Shown: piece by piece, positions 6,700-13,438 of the stretch | How positions within the stretch are numbered: the stretch's first letter is position 1 | Layout of the letters: every line of letters starts with the position of its first letter | Source: a virus | Direction: 5' to 3' (one strand) | Length of the DNA: 29,572 nt | Virus record (IMG/VR): IMGVR_UViG_3300038682_000093 | Span: 1-29,572 of that record | Translations under genes and position numbers: made by a program | Notes under the pieces: model-generated | Told to the model about the DNA's origin: nothing | Databases searched by the model: none | The model's input: the letters and a program-made list of their open reading frames with translations, nothing else

Positions 6700-9427
6700 T
6701 AGTTTCTACCTGTGGTTGTAATGTAATTGATTGGTTAGTTGACTGTAAATTAAATGGTAAGTTAATCTCAACGTAACCCGTAGCTATATGCTGAATCCTT
6801 ATACCGTTTATAGTTCCATTATGCGAGTAAGAAAAGAATGTACCTGCATTAGATTCCACTCCATCTAATTCAGTATTATACTGGCCATCGCCATCTATCT
6901 CATCATCGTAAATTCTAACTTCTGCACCATCAATAACCCCATTTATAATAAGTGTAGCAGGTCTAAGCACCGTAACTGTACCACCATACGGTGTGGCCAC
7001 CTTACCGTCATCTATAATAGTGCCTGTAGCAGCAGTAAGTGTAAGCACATCAGAGCCTATGTATCTGATTTGTATGGAAACTCTATCATTAAAAGTAACA
7101 TTATCCATAGTTAGAGAAAAATCACCATCGGTACATGATTGTACTTCTATAGAACAAGGCCAGTCAGGGAAGTTTGAGTTTGCTATAGCGTCAACAGCGA
7201 GTTGCATATTAGCTTGGGTGTCGCTAGAAATAGTCACCTCTGCGGGAGCGCCTTTCTCAAACAGTGTTTGCCTTATATCCAAAGTATTATCTAGACTTGT
7301 ATTTGACCAACTATACCAATGAGCATACCAACAAGAGGTTGGTGATACAAACTCAATGACTGTTGCATCAACACCCCTGTCGTCCCCAACTTTTAAATCT
7401 TCTGTGCCTTCATGCCCCCAAGATATATTACCTGAATGCGTTGGGAAAACTGATACTTCCCAAGGATTTCCATTAGTTCGAGATTGGAAAACCCCATCAA
7501 GATGAACACCACATATACCACCTTTTTGCGTAGAAGAATTGAATTCACCTAGTATATGGTATGGCCTATTTGGAGTAAGAGCTATATCAAAAAATGCTTG
7601 GGCGTAGTCCCCATTGGCATCAGCAAACTGAAAAATCAAGTTGTTACCAAACCCTCCAAGTAACGCAAAGTTATTAACCTGAGCACCTTCCTCCCATATA
7701 ACATAGAGGTTTTGTGATATGTTACTTAGCATTATCCAACCACCAACATATCTCCTATTGGCTGTAATTGTCACATTCATATCAGATTGGTCTGCGGGAC
7801 TGATATACTCAGTCTGACTAGATATCAAGAAAGAGTGGGTATCGCCTTTTACTAACTGCGTAGTAGCATCAAAACCGGGCGAACCCCCAATAGAATTGTT
7901 AGCTGTGGCAGACTGAACTTCATCTATGTAAGTATTTTGGAAAGTCCAATAGTGGTCAGGGGCTAAAGTCATGTTCAAAACTGCTTCACGGTACGTTTCA
8001 GGGGGAGTTCCAACAACTACTGAAATACTGGCAACTGAACCTGAGTCCGTAGTTACAAATAAAAAACAATCAGTATCAGCAAGTGAGCCGGAAGTAACAT
8101 CAAATTGAATGACTGTATCAGACCAAGAGTCTATATTAGTTTGATTTACTATAACCCCTGAATAATCGGAGTTCTGTACTAATTCCACTTTACCTGTTCC
8201 TTGTAAAGCCTCGAACCCACCAGAAGAATTTACCACAACATTTAACTGCGAGTTACCAATTGCATTATCGCCATCTACGTCTGAGATTGATAGCTTCAAT
8301 GTGCCATCGATACCTGTTAGTTCTAAGACACCCCAATCTGCTCTAACATTGTTTCCCGAACGGTGGACCCAGTATTCAATTGTTCCAGAAGCAGCAGTTA
8401 TCCTTGCAGATAGTCGTCCACGTGCATGAGCCGTACCCACACCAGAAGTATCTGAGAACCATTCTAAAGAAAGCTCGTCCAGAAGCGCACTTGTCGATGA
8501 ACCAGAGGGCCATGTAGCATTAGTTGCATAAGTTCCATTACCTTCACTAATGTTAGTATTACTGTCGCGGTTTATTACAAAGGCAGGGTGAGATAAAACA
8601 TGACAATACGCAACACCGTCATTTCTAGCATTAGAATCTTGTTGCAGTATAAATTGTGCCTGTGTTGTAGAATCGGGAACCCACACACCGAGGTTATCAG
8701 ATATCCCAGTTTCAGAAGTATCACCTTCTAACGAACTTTCTATTATTATCGCATTACCCCAACTACCAACATCAAAGGCTAAACCATTTAGTCCAGTTGA
8801 GTCGGCGTTTAGAGTTATGGTTTCTGCCGTGGAATTATGACTAGCTGACCTTCCATGGCCTACTGAAAAATTAGCACCAACAAACTCAACTACGGTTATA
8901 TAAACAACCAAGGTTCCAGTAGTTGCGCCCCTCTCCACCTGTATTGTGTCAGTAGCATCTATGTATACACTGACAGTTGAAGAATCATAATCATCCACGC
9001 TAGTTGCGTCTGTTTCAGAACCTGTCCAAAAGGGAATACATTTATTTCTATCTGATATACCGGTAACAACTTGAGAGGCAGCAGCACTACCCGAAGATAG
9101 AGTAATACTGTATCGACCCCTCACAATGAATTCATCTGGACCGCTAACTGCCCCAGTGTATCGCCAAACTTCACCAATTATCTTTTGGCTTGTCGTAGTA
9201 TTCTGTCTAAATGAAATCTGATTTGTTGCGGATAGAAATGCAGCACCAGAACAAATATTTGGTGCTGAGTTACCAGTGCTAGCCGTAGGTCCAGATTGCT
9301 TATCTATCGATGTAGTTCGTCTAACAAATGCGTTGTTAAGTGAACCAACGTCATTAGAAAGTACATGCGTCTGCGTGTTAGTCGCAGTCACATCAACATC
9401 AAAACTTTCTACCTTAATAACACCCAT
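6692..9427 (-). CDS. Large LamG/ConA-like tail fibre or receptor-binding protein, 911 aa
   Basis: A long beta-rich protein, high in Ser, Thr, Asn and Gly, with no signal peptide. Roughly 1-480 is a module of its own (FDVDVTATNTQTHVL, then Ig-like strand patterns). Residues about 487-715 look like a laminin-G/concanavalin-A-like jelly roll (DHYWTFQN start, YHILGEFNSSTQKG, HLDGVF, SWGHEG). Residues about 720-911 are paralogous to the C-terminal half of the neighbouring 411-aa protein: LFEKGAPAEVTI, ATLIINGVIDGAEVRIYDDE, TELDGVESN, ATGY and a final VETNE. LamG-like domains commonly bind glycans, so host attachment is the likely job. It overlaps the 411-aa stop by one base. Confidence 0.85.
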   Translation of the reverse strand: MGVIKVESFDVDVTATNTQTHVLSNDVGSLNNAFVRRTTSIDKQSGPTASTGNSAPNICSGAAFLSATNQISFRQNTTTSQKIIGEVWRYTGAVSGPDEFIVRGRYSITLSSGSAAASQVVTGISDRNKCIPFWTGSETDATSVDDYDSSTVSVYIDATDTIQVERGATTGTLVVYITVVEFVGANFSVGHGRSASHNSTAETITLNADSTGLNGLAFDVGSWGNAIIIESSLEGDTSETGISDNLGVWVPDSTTQAQFILQQDSNARNDGVAYCHVLSHPAFVINRDSNTNISEGNGTYATNATWPSGSSTSALLDELSLEWFSDTSGVGTAHARGRLSARITAASGTIEYWVHRSGNNVRADWGVLELTGIDGTLKLSISDVDGDNAIGNSQLNVVVNSSGGFEALQGTGKVELVQNSDYSGVIVNQTNIDSWSDTVIQFDVTSGSLADTDCFLFVTTDSGSVASISVVVGTPPETYREAVLNMTLAPDHYWTFQNTYIDEVQSATANNSIGGSPGFDATTQLVKGDTHSFLISSQTEYISPADQSDMNVTITANRRYVGGWIMLSNISQNLYVIWEEGAQVNNFALLGGFGNNLIFQFADANGDYAQAFFDIALTPNRPYHILGEFNSSTQKGGICGVHLDGVFQSRTNGNPWEVSVFPTHSGNISWGHEGTEDLKVGDDRGVDATVIEFVSPTSCWYAHWYSWSNTSLDNTLDIRQTLFEKGAPAEVTISSDTQANMQLAVDAIANSNFPDWPCSIEVQSCTDGDFSLTMDNVTFNDRVSIQIRYIGSDVLTLTAATGTIIDDGKVATPYGGTVTVLRPATLIINGVIDGAEVRIYDDEIDGDGQYNTELDGVESNAGTFFSYSHNGTINGIRIQHIATGYVEINLPFNLQSTNQSITLQPQVETNE

Positions 9428-10662
9428 TATTCATTAGTCTCAATTTCAGGGAACAGTGTCTCTGTTGAGTTAGAACTAGATAGACTAACTTTTTTTATAA
9501 CTTCTTTATAACCGGAGGCAAGCATTTGTATCACAATGTCATTGGTGGACCCATCATGATTGAATGTAAAAGATGTTCCAACATTAGATTCGACGCCACT
9601 GAGTTCTGTATCGTATTGGTTGTTGGAATCAATTTCATCATCATAGATTCGAACCTCTGCGCCATTTATAATTCCGTTTATTGTTAAAGTAGCAGGGTTG
9701 ACAAAGTTAATCGTTCCTCCTGCTGTAGTTGAGCCAATCGAAGCATTAGAACCGTTTGAATTAGTCCAAGTTAACGTACCTGTTCCATTGTATTGTACAT
9801 GTATGCTAGCTAGTGGACTAAATGTAATGTTATCGGCAGTCAGACTAATAGAACCGGAAACATCAACTAATATACAAAGTGGAGAGTCTGGTCTAACAGT
9901 GGACGATATTGCATCTAATTCAAGTTGACTTGTTATTGTAACATCAGGAATAGCACCTTTCTCAAATAATTCTTCGCGGATTTGAGTGTCTGTGAGTTGA
10001 GCATTTGCTCCATCAAAGAAAGCCCATTGCGCATAATTACCATTAATGGGCGCAAGTAATATAACTGGTGTACCGCCAACGCCCACAACACCTGCTGGAT
10101 CGCCAAACTCGCCCGCGCTTCTAGCGGTTAAAGTGGTGGCATCGGGCTGTCTATTAATTGGTTCAGCATTGAATTGTTTGACACCATCCACATAGCCACG
10201 CAACTCATTACCGAAACCATTACCTTCAAACACCATAGTTAGATGGTAAGCGCGGTCAACTGCTAAAGTAATATCGCTAAAAATTTGTAGTGTGAATGCA
10301 GGGTCGTTAACCTCGAACATTACAGTATTGCCCCAACTAAGAATTAATCTAAACGATTGTATTTCATTACCGTCCCCATAAATGCTTTTGGGCGGACTTT
10401 GAAGCCCAGTAGCTGAGAACCATCCACACACTGCTTTTCTACTTTGTGCAGCGTTATTAATTAGAGGGGTTGTAGGTAGTGTAATCCTATCGTTGACTCC
10501 ATTTGTAGTCCAAGAACCTACCGAGTCTAAACACAAGTTTGGACCCGTGAATACTCCACCCGCATTAGTCCCATTGAGCGAACCTATAGAATCATTCGCA
10601 TCTGTAGCTAGCTCATATCTGGCTACTGGGTTGAGAGCATCGATGTCTTGACTGTAAGTCAT
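9427..10662 (-). CDS. LamG/ConA-like tail fibre or receptor-binding protein, 411 aa
   Basis: Residues about 8-228 form a LamG/concanavalin-A-like domain. It starts LNPVARYELA, has DSIGSLNGTN and a central YHLTMVFEGN, GYVDGVKQFNAEP pattern, and ends at WAFFDGANAQLTDTQIREELFEKGA. Residues about 229-411 are shared with the end of the 911-aa protein (ATLTINGIINGAEVRIYDDE, TELSGVESNVGTSF, LASGY, ending IETNE). The two genes are adjacent, so this is probably a duplication with divergence of the N-terminal heads. There is a 5-nt gap from the PagL-like gene upstream. Glycan binding at the host surface is inferred from the fold. Confidence 0.85.
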   Translation of the reverse strand: MTYSQDIDALNPVARYELATDANDSIGSLNGTNAGGVFTGPNLCLDSVGSWTTNGVNDRITLPTTPLINNAAQSRKAVCGWFSATGLQSPPKSIYGDGNEIQSFRLILSWGNTVMFEVNDPAFTLQIFSDITLAVDRAYHLTMVFEGNGFGNELRGYVDGVKQFNAEPINRQPDATTLTARSAGEFGDPAGVVGVGGTPVILLAPINGNYAQWAFFDGANAQLTDTQIREELFEKGAIPDVTITSQLELDAISSTVRPDSPLCILVDVSGSISLTADNITFSPLASIHVQYNGTGTLTWTNSNGSNASIGSTTAGGTINFVNPATLTINGIINGAEVRIYDDEIDSNNQYDTELSGVESNVGTSFTFNHDGSTNDIVIQMLASGYKEVIKKVSLSSSNSTETLFPEIETNE

Positions 10663-10667
10663 TAAAC

Positions 10668-11174
10668 TTAGAACTCATATCCAACACTGATGAAATCCAT
10701 TCCACCATTATTTGAGGATGACCCACCAGTGCTGAAATGCTTATAGTTGATTAAAAAGTTATCAATCCTATAGCCTACGCCTAGAACATAGGGCGTATTG
10801 CTATTCCAAGACGGTGTTTGGTTATGCCAGTAGCTCATTCCAAATAGCATTTCAAAATCTTTATACTTAACCAAACGTCCTAAATAGATGGCTTGATTAG
10901 CACTAGTTAATTCGCCACGCTTACATGGATTGCCTTCTTTACAGTCTAGTCTTAGCTGTAGCATGATTCCGACTTCATACTTATCATTGAATACTTCCTC
11001 AAATGATAAGTTTTCTGAATCATAATACTCGCCACCGACAAAGGTTGCTCCTGCTGAAAGATTGAACCTTGTAGCGCCTTTTGACTCTTTAGATAAAACA
11101 AAGAGGAATAGAAATATAAACACAATTATTGCTATTGTAGTGCCATTTTTCCACGGACTTCTGAATTTACCCAT
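10668..11174 (-). CDS. PagL-like outer-membrane lipid A deacylase / acyloxyacyl hydrolase, 168 aa
   Basis: Residues 1-35 look like a signal peptide: basic start (KFRSPWKNG), hydrophobic core about 12-28 (TTIAIIVFIFLFLFVLS), possible cleavage near KGA/T35. The mature part alternates hydrophobic residues as in a small beta-barrel, has a Cys pair (C79 and C85 region, LDCKEGNPCKRG) and ends in aromatic YEF, as outer-membrane proteins often do. The last strands read KHFSTGG...NNGGMDF. PagL uses His and Ser two residues apart plus a Glu 14 after the His; here His146, Ser148 and Asp160 keep the spacing, with Asp for Glu. PagL removes the 3-O-acyl chain of lipid A in the outer membrane. Placement beside the lysis cassette suggests action on the host envelope. 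Another small barrel remains possible. Confidence 0.68.
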   Translation of the reverse strand: MGKFRSPWKNGTTIAIIVFIFLFLFVLSKESKGATRFNLSAGATFVGGEYYDSENLSFEEVFNDKYEVGIMLQLRLDCKEGNPCKRGELTSANQAIYLGRLVKYKDFEMLFGMSYWHNQTPSWNSNTPYVLGVGYRIDNFLINYKHFSTGGSSSNNGGMDFISVGYEF

Positions 11175-11175
11175 T

Positions 11176-11259
11176 TTAACAATCCCATATAGTTTTTGAT
11201 TTTCGATTCTTCTTTTTAGCGTTATCTAAGGCCCGCTCATGCCAGTTCTTACTTTTCAT
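11176..11259 (-). CDS. Possible 27-aa basic small protein
   Basis: A short ORF (start MKSKNWHERAL, end KTIWDC) exactly fills the gap between the 73-aa holin-like gene, whose end it overlaps by 11 nt, and the PagL-like gene, whose ATG follows its TAA after one base. It is rich in Lys/Arg. There is no clear ribosome-binding site; translation would rely on coupling. The fit of both boundaries to the coupling pattern of the operon supports it, but a 28-codon ORF can arise by chance. Confidence 0.35.
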   Translation of the reverse strand: MKSKNWHERALDNAKKKNRKSKTIWDC

Positions 11260-11470
11260 GGATAGCAGTATCAGTTTTGTAAGTGCGTATCAACGAATTA
11301 AGCACTAACCCAAGCAACGCAAATGATTCAACAGACATGAAATTAGTTGTCACCCATGATTTAAACTCGGGAGACATAAGAATGCCCATCATGAGCGTAG
11401 CGCCTACAGTATTAAACCAGTTAGCAGTAGACCTAAAGAACGCTTTAGTTTTAGCTAAGAAATCATCCAT
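11249..11470 (-). CDS. Small membrane protein, second holin candidate, 73 aa
   Basis: Residues about 19-34 (FNTVGATLMMGILMSP) and 49-62 (SFALLGLVLNSLIR) form two hydrophobic segments, followed by a short charged tail. The NWFN start and the LNSLIRTYKTDTAI ending resemble a common family of small phage holin-like proteins in which a WFN motif precedes the first segment and an N..IR...T..AI motif closes the second. GAGGA lies about 8 nt before the ATG. It overlaps the end of Rz1 by 8 nt and sits at the end of the lysis cassette. It may be the holin, an antiholin or an accessory pore protein; the 85-aa protein upstream competes for the role. Confidence 0.72.
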   Translation of the reverse strand: MDDFLAKTKAFFRSTANWFNTVGATLMMGILMSPEFKSWVTTNFMSVESFALLGLVLNSLIRTYKTDTAIHEK

Positions 11471-11849
11471 TGTTATAGTCCTCTATACATTGAGTTAAAT
11501 AATTGATAATTAAGTTTCGGTCTTTAATTGCTTTCAACGCAAGCTGAGTATTAGCCGCTAGGTTCTTATAGTATTGCTCTTCAATCCCTATAATTTTTCT
11601 ACCATCTTCTGCTGTGGCAACCACCCATATAATCTTCTCCCAATCAGGCTTAGTTTGCTGCGGTGGTTCTGGACAGACTAGGATTTCCCGCTTGTATTCT
11701 ACTACCGGAACTTTAATTTGTTTCGGCTTTGAACTCGTCATACACCCTGCCAGTAGCGCGGTTAGCATAACGAACAATAAGACTGGCTTTCTTGTCCATA
11801 AGTCTTTCAATACGTCCACACTCTTTGTCAAATACGGCGAGGGCATCAT
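11463..11849 (-). CDS. o-spanin, Rz1-like outer-membrane lipoprotein, 128 aa
   Basis: Residues 19-36 form a lipoprotein signal: basic TRK, hydrophobic VLLFVMLTAL, then lipobox L33-A34-G35-C36. Cys36 would be lipidated and the protein anchored in the outer membrane. The mature part has a short Pro-rich stretch (CPEPPQQTKPDW), typical of Rz1, followed by helical sequence. It starts 137 nt before the end of the Rz-like gene in another frame, the classic overlapping Rz/Rz1 arrangement, although its length is above the small lambda Rz1. Together with the i-spanin it would span the periplasm and fuse the two membranes in the last step of lysis. Confidence 0.85.
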   Translation of the reverse strand: MMPSPYLTKSVDVLKDLWTRKPVLLFVMLTALLAGCMTSSKPKQIKVPVVEYKREILVCPEPPQQTKPDWEKIIWVVATAEDGRKIIGIEEQYYKNLAANTQLALKAIKDRNLIINYLTQCIEDYNNG

Positions 11850-12189
11850 CTTTCTCCTGCTTTACGGCAATCAATTTGCCTTCTAATTTCTTTCTGTTCA
11901 GTATGGCATTATCGAATTCTTCACGCTGCTTTTGAATTTCTTCTGTAGCTTGGGATAACTGGACCCCTAGATCCTCATTGGCTTTATAAGCTAACTGTAA
12001 ATGTAATTCCTTCTCCGACAATTCAGCTTGCATGGACGAATACTTGTACGTTATGTATGTAGCTGTAACAGTCAGGGAAATAAACAGCAAAACAATCATA
12101 GTAATTTTAGCTCTTTTAGACGTACTAAATGCGAAACCAAATACAGATTTTAAAACCGCTAATATAACATCAGGATTCATCATACTCAC
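11713..12189 (-). CDS. i-spanin, Rz-like inner-membrane protein, 158 aa
   Basis: One membrane segment (about 30-47, MIVLLFISLTVTATYITYKY) after a basic KRAK, then a long coiled coil (about 52-118, rich in Glu, Gln, Lys and Leu) that would lie in the periplasm. This N-in/C-out design with periplasmic coiled coil is that of Rz spanins. The gene overlaps the 85-aa holin candidate by 20 nt and its 3' part carries the Rz1-like gene in a different frame. The N-terminal extension before the membrane segment (about 29 residues) is longer than in lambda Rz; a later Met start is possible but Met3/4 are the only ones nearby. Confidence 0.83.
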   Translation of the reverse strand: MSMMNPDVILAVLKSVFGFAFSTSKRAKITMIVLLFISLTVTATYITYKYSSMQAELSEKELHLQLAYKANEDLGVQLSQATEEIQKQREEFDNAILNRKKLEGKLIAVKQEKDDALAVFDKECGRIERLMDKKASLIVRYANRATGRVYDEFKAETN

Positions 12190-12427
12190 CTAGCTTTTGT
12201 TTTAGTAGTCTGACTTCAAGACGATGTCTTCGTATAGCAAGCGTTAAGAGTATGAGTGTTGATATAATGCCGACAATACTGGCTATCGTACCAACCTCCC
12301 AAGGTATGATATTGTTCGTGGTCGCCGCGCCTGCTGCAGTAGTCACTACACTACTAACTGCCGTTGCGGTCTTTGGGTTACTAACAATATCCTCAGATAT
12401 ACGCTGCATAAGATACGCTCGCCACAT
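12170..12427 (-). CDS. Small membrane protein, first holin candidate, 85 aa
   Basis: A strong membrane segment at 43-65 (WEVGTIASIVGIISTLILLTLAI) is followed by a positively charged tail (RRHRLEVRLLKQKLG). A weaker Ala/Thr/Ser/Val-rich stretch (20-37) could be a first segment. Size, charged C-terminus and placement between the endolysin and Rz genes fit a class II-like holin that opens the inner membrane for the endolysin. Met7 is an alternative start. I could not match it to a named holin family. Confidence 0.7.
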   Translation of the reverse strand: MWRAYLMQRISEDIVSNPKTATAVSSVVTTAAGAATTNNIIPWEVGTIASIVGIISTLILLTLAIRRHRLEVRLLKQKLGEYDES

Positions 12428-12445
12428 GTATGTAGTCCTTACTGC

Positions 12446-12835
12446 TCATTTTTTAAGTTGGAAATGCGGCATGTCTATGAAACCTTTCCAGTCACCGCCC
12501 CATGTTATGTCGATATTGTGGATGTTTGCCGCTGCCTTTATTACGTCAGCTACCTGCTCTAAGTGATAAGGGTCCCACGATGCTGCGCCATCTACATACG
12601 CATATACATCCACTGCGTTACCCGATTGGTGGTACGACTTGCGTTGGTACCCATCACACTTGGACTTACCCTCGTTAAATAGAGCGCGCTGTTCCTCTGC
12701 GGTACGAAGGCCCCCAGAACTAGGTATGCCAAAATCTATATCCGACATACTTATAGCCTCGTTAAATACTTTCTGTAGGTCGGGGTGGACCTTACTAAGT
12801 ACTAGCTTGGAGCGCTTGGAAAATTCGTAATTCAT
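12446..12835 (-). CDS. M15-family peptidoglycan peptidase (endolysin), 129 aa
   Basis: This carries the Zn-peptidase signature of the M15 (VanY / L-alanyl-D-glutamate peptidase) family: S67-Y-H69-Q-S-G72-N-A-V-D76 and, near the C-terminus, D121-M-P-H124-F. His69, Asp76 and His124 would bind zinc, with Asp121 in the position of the catalytic acid. GGLRTAEEQRALFNEGKSKCDG (42-62 in outline) is the usual substrate-side helix. The length matches single-domain phage endolysins such as that of T5. There is no signal peptide, so release depends on a holin. It is the first gene of the lysis cassette, 18 nt before the holin candidate. Confidence 0.92.
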   Translation of the reverse strand: MNYEFSKRSKLVLSKVHPDLQKVFNEAISMSDIDFGIPSSGGLRTAEEQRALFNEGKSKCDGYQRKSYHQSGNAVDVYAYVDGAASWDPYHLEQVADVIKAAANIHNIDITWGGDWKGFIDMPHFQLKK

Positions 12836-12838
12836 AAA

Positions 12839-13438
12839 TCACCCGTATGTAAGTGAGGCCCTATCGGTCCATACGTTAGTAAATGCGTTACTACTGTCGG
12901 CGTACAAAGTCGTAGTATCTCCATCGGCCGCTATAGTTATCTGCTTTATCTGCCATGCTGAATCACTATCGCCGGAACCTACTGCTGCCTTACCGGAATA
13001 TATTAGCGTGTCGCCTACGAAATCTGTTCTCGTTGTATAGTCCACTTCATCATCCACCCACTCTGTATCATAATCTATATCGGTTGCTTTTTGTAGTACT
13101 TGTCCTGTAGTTCCCCCCGCAGGTACGCCTACACCGTCCTGTCCGTCCGCACCCGGACCTCCGGGTGGCCCTACTGTACCTGTGTCGGAGCTGGAGGACG
13201 TAGATACGACACCGGTAACAGGGTCTATAATACCTAATTCTACTAGGTCACGTACGGATATGAAGCTGTCCATGACATCCCCCCGCTGACGCGTCGCTAT
13301 CTCAACAAGCTCCTTCATCGCGGCGATTGACTCCTCGACGGAGCCCTTATAAGGGTCCACTGGAGTTGGATAGATTGTGGCGTTTGACACCACATCCTCC
13401 CGCAGCTGTTTAATTCTTTGTGCTAAGACGTCAGACAT
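12839..13438 (-). CDS. Fibre-like protein with short collagen-like stretch, 199 aa
   Basis: N-terminal 75 residues are helical; residues about 87-105 hold a short Gly-X-Y run (GPPGGPGADGQDGVG), followed by VPAGGTTGQVLQK...YDTEWVDDE, a motif I recall as common in phage fibre and baseplate proteins; the C-terminus is strand-rich. Collagen-like runs usually trimerise fibre shafts. The gene overlaps the end of the 613-aa nozzle-like gene by 8 nt and precedes the endolysin by 3 nt. Probably a tail fibre or tail-tip component attached to the nozzle; no enzymatic motif. Confidence 0.8.
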   Translation of the reverse strand: MSDVLAQRIKQLREDVVSNATIYPTPVDPYKGSVEESIAAMKELVEIATRQRGDVMDSFISVRDLVELGIIDPVTGVVSTSSSSDTGTVGPPGGPGADGQDGVGVPAGGTTGQVLQKATDIDYDTEWVDDEVDYTTRTDFVGDTLIYSGKAAVGSGDSDSAWQIKQITIAADGDTTTLYADSSNAFTNVWTDRASLTYG

